In this document: one piece after another, positions 1 to 7,857 of the stretch
Numbering within the stretch: position 1 is the first letter of the stretch
Layout of the letters: each line of letters begins with the position of its first letter
DNA from: Pseudomonas nabeulensis
Lineage (GTDB): Bacteria; Pseudomonadota; Gammaproteobacteria; Pseudomonadales; Pseudomonadaceae
Assembly: GCF_004682045.1 (NCBI RefSeq)
Contig: NZ_QUZT01000047.1
Location: 1 to 55,594, forward strand
Direction of reading: 5' to 3'
DNA: 55,594 nucleotides
The notes under the pieces: model-generated
What the model saw: the letters and a program-made list of their open reading frames with translations, nothing else
What the model was told of the DNA's origin: nothing
Database searches by the model: none
Position numbers and translations under genes: made by a program

Positions 1-13
1 GAAAGCCGCTCAT
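1..13 (-). CDS. First four codons of a putative IS4-family transposase (partial)
   Basis: Four codons (M-S-G-F) plus one base run off the left edge of the window. They are preceded by an AAGGAAG ribosome-binding site. The counterpart at the right edge reads M-S-D-F. The sequence is too short to assign on its own. The call depends entirely on the IS4-like terminal repeat around it. Confidence 0.35.
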
Positions 14-41
14 CTGCTGCTTCCTTAACTGACAGGCATTA
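1..41 (-). mobile_element. Outer end of an IS4-family insertion sequence (truncated by the window edge)
   Basis: Read on the minus strand this begins TAATGCCTGTCAGTTAAGG, close to the terminal repeat I recall for E. coli IS4 (TAATGCCGATCAGTTAAGG). The same 41 bases with 3 substitutions occur inverted at the other end of the window. An ATG (minus strand, 11-13) lies 6 nt after an AAGGAAG ribosome-binding site, as expected for a transposase start. The family call rests on memory of the IS4 terminus. The boundary is inferred from where the REP sequence stops. Confidence 0.6.
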
Positions 42-60
42 GGACAAGCCCCCTCCCACA
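42..60. repeat. REP element truncated by the IS end
   Basis: The minus strand reads GTGTGGGAGGGGGCTTGTCC. This is the GI-type P. fluorescens REP core (GTGGGAGGGGGCTTGC), cut off exactly where the IS4-like terminus starts. The other half of the palindrome is missing. Confidence 0.75.
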
Positions 61-77
61 CTTAGACCGTGCGCGGC

Positions 78-287
78 TCAGATCACCCGCACATCATCGG
101 CCTGAGGCCCCTTCTGACCTTCCTTGACCTCGTATTCCACCTGCTGCCCTTCTTCGAGGGTTTTAAAGCCATCACTCAGGATTGAGGAATAGTGGACAAA
201 GATATCGGAGCCGCCCCCCTCCGGCGTGATAAACCCAAAGCCTTTTTCCGCGTTAAACCATTTAACCGTGCCCGCTGCCTTTGCCAT
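78..287 (-). CDS. Cold-shock domain protein (CspA family)
   Basis: A 69-residue single cold-shock domain that binds single-stranded nucleic acid and typically acts as an RNA chaperone. RNP1 (KGFGFI) and RNP2 (DIFVHY) are both present, and the start MAKAAGTVKWFN is typical of the family. An upstream in-frame ATG would add 11 residues unlike the family, so the internal start is preferred. The gene lies downstream of flhB on the same strand, 121 bp apart, with a perfect dyad between them. It is probably an independent transcription unit and not part of the flagellar operon. Which csp paralogue this is cannot be decided from the sequence. Confidence 0.93.
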   Translation of the reverse strand: MAKAAGTVKWFNAEKGFGFITPEGGGSDIFVHYSSILSDGFKTLEEGQQVEYEVKEGQKGPQADDVRVI

Positions 288-344
288 CGCCTTACTCCCA
301 CTGCTCTTTTGCCTAGTCAAACGCAGCCGTGCACGGGCTGGCTA

Positions 345-360
345 CTGTCAAAGTTGACAG
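345..360. promoter_or_regulatory. Perfect 16-bp dyad between flhB and the cold-shock gene
   Basis: CTGTCAAAGTTGACAG is a perfect inverted repeat with 7-bp arms and a 2-bp centre. It lies about 58 bp upstream of the cold-shock start and 49 bp past the flhB stop. Size and symmetry fit a dimeric regulator operator. On the minus strand it also contains TTGACA, but no convincing -10 follows. Function unknown. Confidence 0.4.
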
Positions 361-408
361 GTAGGGAGCGGTTTACGACGAGCGGTTATACGTTAAATGA
401 CTAGCCAA

Positions 409-1545
409 TCAGGCGTCGCGGCGCAATTCCGGCGGAATCGGCAGGTCTTTGAGCGGATCCGGCCGCTTGCCCTTGCCCGCCCGGTATTGGCGAATCTGAT
501 AGACATACGCCAACACCTGGGCCACGGCCAGGTAAAGCCCGGCCGGGATTTCCTGGTCGAGTTCAGTGGAATAGAAGATCGACCGCGCCAACTCCGGCGA
601 CTCCAACAGCAGGATGTCGTTGGCCACCGCAATCTCACGGATTTTCAACGCGGTAAAGTCACTGCCCTTGGCCAGCAACATCGGCGCGCCGCCCTTCTCC
701 GGGTCGTACTTGAGGGCCACGGCGTAGTGGGTCGGGTTGGTGATGACCACGTCGGCGTCGGGCACCGAGGCCATCATCTTGCGCTGGGACATTTCCCGCT
801 GCAGTTGGCGAATGCGTTGCTTGACCTCGGGGCGACCTTCCTGGTCCTTGTGTTCGTCGCGCACTTCCTGCTTGGTCATCAGCAGTTTCTTGTGGCTTTC
901 CCACAGCTGGATCGGTGCATCGATGGCCGCGATGATGATCAGCCCGAGGGCCATCCACAGCGCGCTCCAGCCCACCACCTGCACGCTGTGGATGATCGCC
1001 GACTCCAGCGGTTCATGGGCGATGCGCAACAGGTCATCAATGTCCGACGTCAATACCACCAGCGCCACGACCAGAATCAGGATGAACTTGGCCAAGGCCT
1101 TGAGCAGCTCTATCAACGCCTTGGCCGAGAACATGCGCTTGAGCCCCGCACCCGGGTTCATCCGGCTGAACTTGGGCGCCATGCTGCCGGCGGCAAACAG
1201 CCAGCCGCCCAAGGCCACCGGGCCGATCAGCGCAGCCAGCAGCAAGGTGATCAACACCGGCTGCACCGCCAGGATCGCGATTTTGCCCGAGTGCAGCAGG
1301 TACTGGCCCATGGCGCCGGGGCTGAGCAGCACTTCGCGGGGCAAGGTGAAGTTGAGCTTCATCAGCTCCATCAGATCCAGCGCCAGGCCACCGCCATAGA
1401 TCAGCAAGGCGCCCGCTCCGGCCATCATAGTGGCGAAGGTGTTGAGCTCTTTGGAGCGCGCAATCTCGCCCTTTTCCCTGGAGTCCTTTTTACGTTTCTC
1501 CGTGGGGTCTTCTGTTTTGTCCTGACCACTCTCGCTTTCGGCCAT
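409..1545 (-). CDS. flhB: Flagellar export switch protein FlhB
   Basis: A 378-residue inner-membrane component of the flagellar type III export gate that switches substrate class from rod/hook to filament. The charged N-terminus (KTEDPTEKRKKDSREKGE) is family-typical. Four hydrophobic segments lie between about residues 35 and 215, followed by a cytoplasmic domain with the autocleavage motif NPTH (in VVITNPTHYAVAL, near residue 268). It is the last gene of the fliLMNOPQR-flhB run, 3 bp after fliR. Its partner ruler FliK is encoded just upstream of this operon. flhA is not in the window. Confidence 0.98.
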   Translation of the reverse strand: MAESESGQDKTEDPTEKRKKDSREKGEIARSKELNTFATMMAGAGALLIYGGGLALDLMELMKLNFTLPREVLLSPGAMGQYLLHSGKIAILAVQPVLITLLLAALIGPVALGGWLFAAGSMAPKFSRMNPGAGLKRMFSAKALIELLKALAKFILILVVALVVLTSDIDDLLRIAHEPLESAIIHSVQVVGWSALWMALGLIIIAAIDAPIQLWESHKKLLMTKQEVRDEHKDQEGRPEVKQRIRQLQREMSQRKMMASVPDADVVITNPTHYAVALKYDPEKGGAPMLLAKGSDFTALKIREIAVANDILLLESPELARSIFYSTELDQEIPAGLYLAVAQVLAYVYQIRQYRAGKGKRPDPLKDLPIPPELRRDA

Positions 1546-1548
1546 GGC

Positions 1549-2334
1549 TTAGCGCGCCCGTGCCAGATCACGTAAGAACTGCAAGGCGTCGGTCGCCAGC
1601 GGTTGATACTGATTGAGAATGTCGGCCAGGCCGATCCAGAAAATCCCCATGCCCAACACCAGGGTCAAGGGGAAGCCGATGGAGAAGATGTTCAACTGCG
1701 GCGCCGCACGGGTCATCACGCCAAACGCGATATTGACCACCAGCAGCGCGGTGATCGCCGGCAGCACCAGCAACAGCGACGCGCCCAATACCCAACCGAG
1801 GCGTCCGACCATTTCCCAGAAGTGATTGACCACCAGCCCCGAGCCCACCGGCAAGGTGGTGAAGCTCTCGGTCAGCACTTCGAACGCCACCAAGTGGCCG
1901 TTCATGGCCAGGAACAGCAAGGTCACCAGCATCGTCAGGAACTGCCCGATCACCGCCGCCGACACGCCGTTGGTAGGGTCGACCATGGACGCGAAGCCCA
2001 TGCCCATCTGGATCGAGATGATTTGCCCGGCAATCACGAACGCCTGGAAAAACAACGTGAGGGAAAACCCCAGCATGGCGCCGATCAGGATCTGCTCGGC
2101 AATCAGCAGCAGCGCACTCAGGTCGATGGCATTGACCGGCGGCATCGGTGGCAACCCTGGCACGATCACCACGGTAATCGCCACTGCGAAATACAGGCGC
2201 ACGCGGCGTGGCACCAGGGTCGTGCCGAACACCGGCATGGCCATCAGCATCGCCGTCACGCGAAACAGCGGCAAGATGAAAGACGCCACCCAGGTGCTGA
2301 TCTGGACGTCGGTCAAGGCCAACAAAGACTGCAT
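1549..2334 (-). CDS. fliR: Flagellar export gate protein FliR
   Basis: A 261-residue polytopic membrane protein with about six hydrophobic segments. It forms the export gate core together with FliP and FliQ. Family length and the conserved cytoplasmic/membrane pattern (GQIISIQMGMGFASMVDP) are present. It lies 4 bp after fliQ and 3 bp before flhB, so it is translated in one operon. Confidence 0.97.
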   Translation of the reverse strand: MQSLLALTDVQISTWVASFILPLFRVTAMLMAMPVFGTTLVPRRVRLYFAVAITVVIVPGLPPMPPVNAIDLSALLLIAEQILIGAMLGFSLTLFFQAFVIAGQIISIQMGMGFASMVDPTNGVSAAVIGQFLTMLVTLLFLAMNGHLVAFEVLTESFTTLPVGSGLVVNHFWEMVGRLGWVLGASLLLVLPAITALLVVNIAFGVMTRAAPQLNIFSIGFPLTLVLGMGIFWIGLADILNQYQPLATDALQFLRDLARAR

Positions 2335-2338
2335 CGGG

Positions 2339-2608
2339 TCAGCCGATCAACTGCGGAATACTGCCGTACAACTGCAGGATGTATTCCATGAAGGTTTGCA
2401 CCAGCCACGGGCCGGCGACGATCAGGGTGATCAGCATCACCAGCAGACGTGGCAGGAAGCTCAAGGTCTGTTCGTTGATCTGGGTCGCGGCCTGGAACAT
2501 CGCCACCAGCAGGCCGACCAACAGGCTCGGCACCACCAACACGGCGACCATCATGGTGGTCAGCCACAGCGCTTCACGGAACAGGTCGACGGCGACTTCT
2601 GGCGTCAT
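2339..2608 (-). CDS. fliQ: Flagellar export gate protein FliQ
   Basis: An 89-residue protein with two transmembrane helices separated by a short loop (ATQINEQTLSFLPR), the usual FliQ architecture. It begins MTPEVAVDLFREALW, close to canonical FliQ. It sits between fliP and fliR with 4-bp gaps on both sides. Confidence 0.97.
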   Translation of the reverse strand: MTPEVAVDLFREALWLTTMMVAVLVVPSLLVGLLVAMFQAATQINEQTLSFLPRLLVMLITLIVAGPWLVQTFMEYILQLYGSIPQLIG

Positions 2609-2612
2609 GGCG

Positions 2613-3356
2613 CTATACCCCTCCGAAACTGCCGGCCAGCGTGCCGATAATCAGCGCCCAGCCGTCCACCAGCACAAACAGCATGATCTTGAACGGCAAC
2701 GAAATAATCAGCGGCGACAGCATCATCATACCCATGGCCATCAGCACGCTCGCCACCACCAGGTCGATGATCAGGAACGGGATAAAGATCATGAAGCCGA
2801 TCTGGAATGCAGTCTTCAATTCCGAAGTGACGAACGCCGGCACCAGGATGGTCAGCGGCGCCTGATCCGGGGTGGCGATGTCGGTGCGCTTGGACAAACG
2901 CATAAACAACTCAAGGTCGCTGGAGCGGGTTTGTGACAGCATGAAATCCTTGATCGGGCCCTGAGCCTTGTCGATGGCGTCCTGGGCCGTGAGTTTTTCC
3001 GCCAGGTACGGTTGCAGGGCTTGCTGGTTCACCTTGTCGAACACCGGCGCCATGATGAACAGCGTCAGGAACAGCGCCATGCCGGTGAGGATCTGGTTCG
3101 ACGGCGTCTGCTGCAGGCCCAGGGCCTGGCGCAGGATCGAGAACACAATGATGATCCGCGTAAAGCTGGTCATCAGCATGACGAACGCCGGGATAAAGCT
3201 CAGCGCGGTCATGATCAGCAGGATCTGCAGGCTGACCGAGTACTCCTGCGCGCCCGCCGCATTGGTGCCCAAGGTGATCGCCGGGATCGACAACGGGTCG
3301 GCGGCCATCGCCAGCGGCGCGGCCAGCAACAGCATGAGCGTCAATAAAACGCGCAT
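2613..3356 (-). CDS. fliP: Flagellar export gate protein FliP
   Basis: A 247-residue protein with a cleavable-type signal peptide (about residues 1-18, ending AMA) and four later hydrophobic segments. It carries the family signatures SFTRIIIVFSILRQALG and a C-terminal helix pair (FLIIDLVVASVLMAMGMMML). It forms the pentameric core of the export channel. Its stop is immediately followed by fliQ, and its start overlaps the fliO stop region. Confidence 0.98.
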   Translation of the reverse strand: MRVLLTLMLLLAAPLAMAADPLSIPAITLGTNAAGAQEYSVSLQILLIMTALSFIPAFVMLMTSFTRIIIVFSILRQALGLQQTPSNQILTGMALFLTLFIMAPVFDKVNQQALQPYLAEKLTAQDAIDKAQGPIKDFMLSQTRSSDLELFMRLSKRTDIATPDQAPLTILVPAFVTSELKTAFQIGFMIFIPFLIIDLVVASVLMAMGMMMLSPLIISLPFKIMLFVLVDGWALIIGTLAGSFGGV

Positions 3357-3787
3357 TACTTCTTATCCTTCTGATCCTTGCCCAGCAACTCCATCAGGCG
3401 CTGGGCGAATTCTGGCGTGGCGGGTTGGGACGAATCCACATTCACCGGGGTCTTGAGCACATGCAGCGGGGTGATACGCCCCGGCGTCAGGCCCAGCAGG
3501 ATCTGTTCCTCACCCACCTGCACCAGCACCAGCCGATCACGTGGGCCGAGGGCGCGGGAGCCGACCAGCTCGATCACCTGGCCATTGCCCGGGCCGACGC
3601 GCTGCACGCGGCGCATCACCCAGGCCAGCACGAAGATCAAGCCGACCACCAGCAACAGGCCCAGCACCAACTGCGTCAGTTGCCCGCCGAGGCTCGCCGG
3701 GGCGGCGGCCGTCGCCTGCGCCACGGGCTCCGCCGCCAGAACGTCCAATGGCAGCGTCGCCAACAGTCCTACCATCAGCCGTTTCAT
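3356..3787 (-). CDS. fliO: Flagellar biosynthesis protein FliO
   Basis: A 143-residue protein with a signal-like N-terminus, one strong transmembrane helix (about residues 38-60, LVLGLLLVVGLIFVLAWVM) and a small cytoplasmic domain containing LGPRDRLVLVQVGEEQILLG. FliO acts as an assembly chaperone for the FliP ring. It lies between fliN and fliP with one-base spacing or overlap. Confidence 0.93.
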   Translation of the reverse strand: MKRLMVGLLATLPLDVLAAEPVAQATAAAPASLGGQLTQLVLGLLLVVGLIFVLAWVMRRVQRVGPGNGQVIELVGSRALGPRDRLVLVQVGEEQILLGLTPGRITPLHVLKTPVNVDSSQPATPEFAQRLMELLGKDQKDKK

Positions 3788-3788
3788 A

Positions 3789-4256
3789 TCAGCGCAACTT
3801 CTTGATGCGTTCGCTCGGGCTGATCACGTCGGTCAGGCGGATGCCGAACTTCTCGTTGACCACCACCACTTCGCCGTGGGCAATCAGGGTGCCGTTGACC
3901 AACACGTCCAGCGGCTCACCGGCCAGGCGATCCAACTCGATCACCGACCCCTGGTTGAGTTGCAGCAGGTTGCGGATGTTGATTTCGGTGCTGCCCACTT
4001 CCATGGAGATCGATACCGGAATGTCGAGGATCACATCCAGGTTCGGGCCGTCGAGGCTTACCGGGTCGGTGTTCTTCGGCATGCTGCCGAATTCTTCCAT
4101 CGGCAGGCGGTTGCCCGCCGGCGCGGTGGCGGCGTCAGCGGCCAGCAGCGCGTCGATATCGTCCTGGCCAGCATCGCCGGTTTCTTCCAGGGCAGCCGCC
4201 CATTCGTCAGCCAGGGCCTGGTCTTCGGCGGAAGTGTTTTCGTGTTCGGTAGCCAT
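3789..4256 (-). CDS. fliN: Flagellar motor switch protein FliN
   Basis: A 155-residue C-ring protein. The C-terminal SpoA/FliN domain (about residues 75-150) carries the typical VLVNGTLIAHGEVVVVNEK and GIRLTDVIS. The N-terminal half is acidic and holds DDIDALL, resembling the CheY-binding EIDALL segment of FliM. The start was chosen at MATEHEN because GAGGA lies about 8 nt upstream. An upstream ATG would add MLRRGHV with no good site. It sits 38 bp after fliM. Confidence 0.96.
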   Translation of the reverse strand: MATEHENTSAEDQALADEWAAALEETGDAGQDDIDALLAADAATAPAGNRLPMEEFGSMPKNTDPVSLDGPNLDVILDIPVSISMEVGSTEINIRNLLQLNQGSVIELDRLAGEPLDVLVNGTLIAHGEVVVVNEKFGIRLTDVISPSERIKKLR

Positions 4257-4294
4257 TACATGTCCTCGGCGAAGCAAACATTCATAAATAGGGA

Positions 4295-5263
4295 TTAGCG
4301 GCGGTTGATCGGCTCAACCACTTGCAGCGCCAGGTTGCCCTTGTGGGAACCCAGCTTGACCTTGAACGACGGCACGCCGTTGGCGCGCATGATCAGTTCG
4401 TCCGGCAATTCCACCGGGATCACATCCCCCGGCTGCATGTGCAGGATGTCCCGCAGGCGCAATTGGCGACGGGCCACGGTGGCACTCAGCGGTACATCGA
4501 CGTCCAGCAGGTCTTCGCGAAGGGCCTTGACCCAGCGCTCGTCCTGGTCGTCGAGGTCGGACTGGAAACCGGCGTCGAGCATTTCGCGCACCGGCTCGAT
4601 CATCGAATACGGCATGGTCACGTGCAGGTCGCCGCCGCCGCCGTCGAGTTCGATGTGGAAGGTGGACACCACGATGGCTTCGCTGGGGCCGACGATGTTG
4701 GCCATGGCCGGGTTCACTTCCGAGTTGATGTACTCGAAGTTGACTTCCATGATCGCCTGCCAGGCTTCCTTCAAGTCGATGAAGGCTTGCTCCAGCACCA
4801 TGCGCACCACCCGCAGCTCGGTAGGCGTGAACTCACGGCCTTCGATCTTGGCGTGACGGCCGTCGCCGCCGAAGAAGTTGTCCACCAGCTTGAACACCAA
4901 CTTGGCGTCGAGGATGAACAACGCAGTGCCGCGCAGCGGCTTGATCTTGACCAGGTTGAGGCTGGTGGGCACGTAGAGCGAGTGCACGTATTCACCGAAC
5001 TTCATCACCTGCACGCCGCCCACCGCCACGTCCGCCGAGCGGCGCAGCATGTTGAACATGCTGATACGGGTATAACGGGCGAAACGCTCGTTGATCATCT
5101 CCAGGGTCGGCATGCGCCCACGGACGATGCGATCCTGGCTGGTCAGGTCATAACTTTTGACGCTGCCGGGTTCGGCAGCCATTTCGGTCTGTACCAGACC
5201 GTCGTCGACGCCGTGGAGCAACGCGTCGATTTCATCCTGGGACAGCAGGTCTTGCACGGCCAT
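4295..5263 (-). CDS. fliM: Flagellar motor switch protein FliM
   Basis: A 322-residue C-ring component. It has an N-terminal CheY-P binding motif (SQDEIDALLHGV, residues 8-19). The middle domain contains GEYVHSLYVPTSLNLVKIKPL, and a C-terminal SpoA-like domain begins near residue 245. Lengths and order match the family. It links chemotaxis signalling to rotation switching. It lies 9 bp downstream of fliL in the same operon. Confidence 0.98.
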   Translation of the reverse strand: MAVQDLLSQDEIDALLHGVDDGLVQTEMAAEPGSVKSYDLTSQDRIVRGRMPTLEMINERFARYTRISMFNMLRRSADVAVGGVQVMKFGEYVHSLYVPTSLNLVKIKPLRGTALFILDAKLVFKLVDNFFGGDGRHAKIEGREFTPTELRVVRMVLEQAFIDLKEAWQAIMEVNFEYINSEVNPAMANIVGPSEAIVVSTFHIELDGGGGDLHVTMPYSMIEPVREMLDAGFQSDLDDQDERWVKALREDLLDVDVPLSATVARRQLRLRDILHMQPGDVIPVELPDELIMRANGVPSFKVKLGSHKGNLALQVVEPINRR

Positions 5264-5272
5264 GTCGTGTTC

Positions 5273-5773
5273 CTACTGCAATACGAAATTAGTGAAGAGC
5301 GCCTGCTCGACCACGACTTTGCCAAGCTCTTTCTGGGCCACTTCCTGCACGCTGGCAGTGACCTTCTGGCGCAGCATTTCCTGGCCCACCGGGGTGGCCA
5401 GGGTGTCGAAGCTCTGCCCGGAGAACAGCATCACCAGGTTGTTGCGGATCACTGGCATGTGCACCTTGAGGGCCTCCAGGTCCGACGGGTTACGCGCCAG
5501 CAAGGTGATGCTCACCTGCAGGTAGCGTTGACGACCGTTTTGATTGAAGTTGGCGACAAAGGCCGGAAGCATCGGTTCGAAGATTGCCGGTTGCTTGACG
5601 TTAGTGGCGGTTTCGGCGGCGGGGGCCGATTTGCTGGCACTGCTGTGCATGATGTACCAAGTGCCACCCACCGAGGCGCCGATGGCCAGGAGCAGGCCTA
5701 CGACTATCAACAGGATAAGCTTGAGCTTGCCTTTGCCTGCGGGTGCTTTTGCTGCGTCGTCGCTCTTCGCCAT
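5273..5773 (-). CDS. fliL: Flagellar basal-body associated protein FliL
   Basis: A 166-residue single-pass inner-membrane protein. It has a short basic cytoplasmic N-terminus, a transmembrane helix at about residues 17-38 (LKLILLIVVGLLLAIGASVG) and a periplasmic domain ending in FTNFVLQ, typical of FliL. It is associated with the stator and needed for torque in many species. It is the first gene of the fliLMNOPQR-flhB operon, with a sigma-54-type promoter 51 bp upstream. Confidence 0.96.
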   Translation of the reverse strand: MAKSDDAAKAPAGKGKLKLILLIVVGLLLAIGASVGGTWYIMHSSASKSAPAAETATNVKQPAIFEPMLPAFVANFNQNGRQRYLQVSITLLARNPSDLEALKVHMPVIRNNLVMLFSGQSFDTLATPVGQEMLRQKVTASVQEVAQKELGKVVVEQALFTNFVLQ

Positions 5774-5823
5774 GCCAATAATCCGTCACTATTCGGGGAT
5801 TCATAGATCTACGGAAAGGCAAG

Positions 5824-5839
5824 AGCAAGTGTTATGCCA
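5824..5839 (-). promoter_or_regulatory. Sigma-54 (RpoN) promoter of the fliL operon
   Basis: The minus strand reads TGGCATAACACTTGCT, matching TGGCAC-N5-TTGCT with the invariant GG and GC ten bases apart. It lies 51 bp before the fliL start. fliL is a FleQ/RpoN class II promoter in P. aeruginosa. No FleQ site was identified. Confidence 0.8.
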
Positions 5840-5879
5840 GAGTTGTCTGGCAATCGGAGACTATGGGGCAACACAAATC

Positions 5880-5974
5880 AAATGTGGGAGGGGGCTTGCC
5901 CCCGATAGCGGTGGGTCAGTCAAGAAATTTGCTGCTGACACACCGCCATCGGGGGCAAGCCCCCTCCCACATTT
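5880..5974. repeat. REPIN (paired inverted REPs) between fliK and fliL
   Basis: The outer arms AAATGTGGGAGGGGGCTTGC and their reverse complement enclose a spacer that is itself partly inverted (GGTGGGTCAG / CTGACACACC), so the whole 95 bp can fold as one long hairpin. It lies 21 bp past the fliK stop and before the fliL promoter. It may act as a transcript end or mRNA stabiliser for fliK. Mobility would need a RAYT transposase, which is not encoded here. Confidence 0.88.
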
Positions 5975-5995
5975 TGTCCTGGGCCAGGCTTAGGG

Positions 5996-7318
5996 TCAGG
6001 CGTAGTAGTCGACGGCGCTGGAGCCGATCACAGTAGATGTCACTGGTGCGACCGCTTCAGCGACCTCGACATGGGAACCACTGTCGCTATCCCCGCCACG
6101 CCCAGCATTACCACGCACACCTTGTGTCTGCGCCTGCTGCTGTTGCTGCTCCTGGCCACGGGACTGGTCTGACACATTCACATCCACCTGCCCCATACCC
6201 TGCTGGGCGAACATTTCCCGCAAGCGACCCGACTGGCTTTCCAGCGCTTCACGCACCACCGGGTGGGCGCTCATGAAATTGACCTGGGCCTGTTGGTCGG
6301 CGGTCATGTTGACCTTGATATCCAGGCGACCCAATTCAGCGGGTTGCAACTGGATCTCCGCCGACTTGAGGTTGGCGCTGGACAGGTACATCACGCGGTT
6401 GACGATTTCGTCGGTCCAGCCGCTCTGGTGCATGGCCAGTGGCGTGTTGGTCACCGGCGGCAAGGCATTGGCGGTCTTCGGCGTGGCGGCCTGGGTCAGC
6501 GCGGCCAGGCGGTTGGCGAAGTCATCCACGCGCGTGTCGCTGCTGGCGTTCTTCAAGTCCTTGAGGCCGTCTTCGATCAGTCCGCTGAAAGCTTTGTCGC
6601 CGCCATCGGTGCTGTCCTTGGTGGCCTGCTGGTCGACCATATTGGCCAGGCCAGCGGCGAAATTCTGCGCGGCGGTCGGCTGATCCAGGGCCGGCGGCGG
6701 TGCGCTCTTGACCGGGGCCTGGCTGCTGGCCGACACGTGACCACCCTGCTCCATGGCCAGGCGCACGGTGGGCATGGCATCCAGCGGGTCGGCTTCGGGA
6801 TCGAAGGCTGGCGTGGCTTCGTCGGTTGCAGCAACCGGCGCGGTGGCGACTGGCTGGGCCTTGTCATCCTTGGCAACTGGGGCTGGCGTCGGGGTTTCCA
6901 CCGGAACCGGCACGGCCACCGGGGTGACGGCGGCAATGATCGCCGGATCCACGACAGGATCAGTCGGCGGCTGTTGCGCCAGGGTCGGGTCGACGGGAGC
7001 GTCGTCGTCCTTGTTGGCGCTGTCGTCGGGCTTGGCAGGCAAGGTATTGCCGCTATCGGCAACCGCTGGCTTGTTGGCGGCAGGCTTGTCGTCACTGGCA
7101 GCCGGTTTGGCGCTGGTGTCGGCGGGCTTGTCACGCGAGGGTTTGGCCGTGCTTTCGTCAGTCTTGACCGAGGGTTTTGGACCCTGGTTGGCGAACACCT
7201 GAGCGAAGCCAGGGCCCTTGTCCCGTGGGTCCGCAGCCGCCACCGGTTGATTGGCGGCGGGCGCTTGAGGCTTGGCCGCGGGGGCAGCCTGAAGGAGCGA
7301 ATTCGGGGCGACTGGCAT
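5996..7318 (-). CDS. fliK: Flagellar hook-length control protein FliK
   Basis: About 440 residues. A long low-complexity Ala/Pro/Asp-rich ruler region (about residues 1-290) is followed by the Flg_hook C-terminal domain (IQLQPAELGRLDIKVNM) and a Gln-rich tail. It measures hook length and triggers the FlhB switch. The start is uncertain: MPVAPNSLL (chosen) has GGAG about 10 nt upstream. In-frame ATGs further up would make the protein run through a REP fragment at 7421-7437, which argues against them. The gene stands alone between the hsb genes and fliL. Confidence 0.9.
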   Translation of the reverse strand: MPVAPNSLLQAAPAAKPQAPAANQPVAAADPRDKGPGFAQVFANQGPKPSVKTDESTAKPSRDKPADTSAKPAASDDKPAANKPAVADSGNTLPAKPDDSANKDDDAPVDPTLAQQPPTDPVVDPAIIAAVTPVAVPVPVETPTPAPVAKDDKAQPVATAPVAATDEATPAFDPEADPLDAMPTVRLAMEQGGHVSASSQAPVKSAPPPALDQPTAAQNFAAGLANMVDQQATKDSTDGGDKAFSGLIEDGLKDLKNASSDTRVDDFANRLAALTQAATPKTANALPPVTNTPLAMHQSGWTDEIVNRVMYLSSANLKSAEIQLQPAELGRLDIKVNMTADQQAQVNFMSAHPVVREALESQSGRLREMFAQQGMGQVDVNVSDQSRGQEQQQQQAQTQGVRGNAGRGGDSDSGSHVEVAEAVAPVTSTVIGSSAVDYYA

Positions 7319-7420
7319 AGGTAAAGGTCTCCACTGCATGGGGATCGGGGATGCAGTAACTGGAGGTAGAGCAAGAGTTGGGCCAGGTTTTTGGGGGATT
7401 GCGCTTTCTACATGTATGAG

Positions 7421-7437
7421 AGCCCCCTCCCACATTT
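7421..7437. repeat. REP fragment between hptB and fliK
   Basis: AGCCCCCTCCCACATTT is one outer arm of the REP seen elsewhere in the window. The palindromic partner is missing. It looks like a decayed singlet. Confidence 0.65.
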
Positions 7438-7482
7438 GATCTCTGAACGACCCACCTGACCGGTCTGCTCTAAGGCGCGAGC

Positions 7483-7827
7483 TCAAACCCCAAACCGCTG
7501 CCGCTCCAACTCATACATCGGCCGAACCACCGCAAACTCCCGATCAATCTGATCCACCAACGCCCCAAGGTCCGCCGCAGCCTCAACCGACTCAGCCTCG
7601 AGCCGCTGACACAACTGCGCCAACCGCACCGCCCCAAGGTTGCCACTGCTGCCCTTGAAACTATGGGCAATCCGCCCCAGCGCCTGGGCATCGTCCCGCG
7701 CCTTGCGCAGCGCTTCGACGCGCTTTTGCGAATCATCGAGAAAGGTATCGAGCAACTTGGGATACTCGCCTTCCATGACCTCCTGCAAACCCGACAACAC
7801 TTGCGGGTCCAGATGAATATCAACCAC
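7483..7827 (-). CDS. hptB: Histidine phosphotransfer protein HptB
   Basis: A 114-residue Hpt domain with the phosphorylated histidine in AHSFKGSSGNLGA (His55). In P. aeruginosa HptB receives phosphate from several hybrid kinases (PA1611, RetS, ErcS', SagS) and passes it to HsbR, affecting biofilm formation, swarming and rsmY expression. The order hsbA-hsbR-hptB matches P. aeruginosa PA3347-PA3345. It lies 30 bp after hsbR. The P. fluorescens pathway is inferred by homology. Confidence 0.9.
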   Translation of the reverse strand: MVDIHLDPQVLSGLQEVMEGEYPKLLDTFLDDSQKRVEALRKARDDAQALGRIAHSFKGSSGNLGAVRLAQLCQRLEAESVEAAADLGALVDQIDREFAVVRPMYELERQRFGV

Positions 7828-7857
7828 TTGCTCGCTCCTTGATCAAGAATCGGCGGA

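Noticed and set aside
397..1575. A 392-codon plus-strand frame over flhB
   Set aside because: His/Gln/Arg-rich shadow typical of antisense frames in high-GC genes. flhB on the minus strand is a full-length match.
7319..7486. Longer N-terminus for FliK (up to 56 extra residues)
   Set aside because: The extension would translate through a REP fragment and overlap the hptB end; it has no ruler-like composition.
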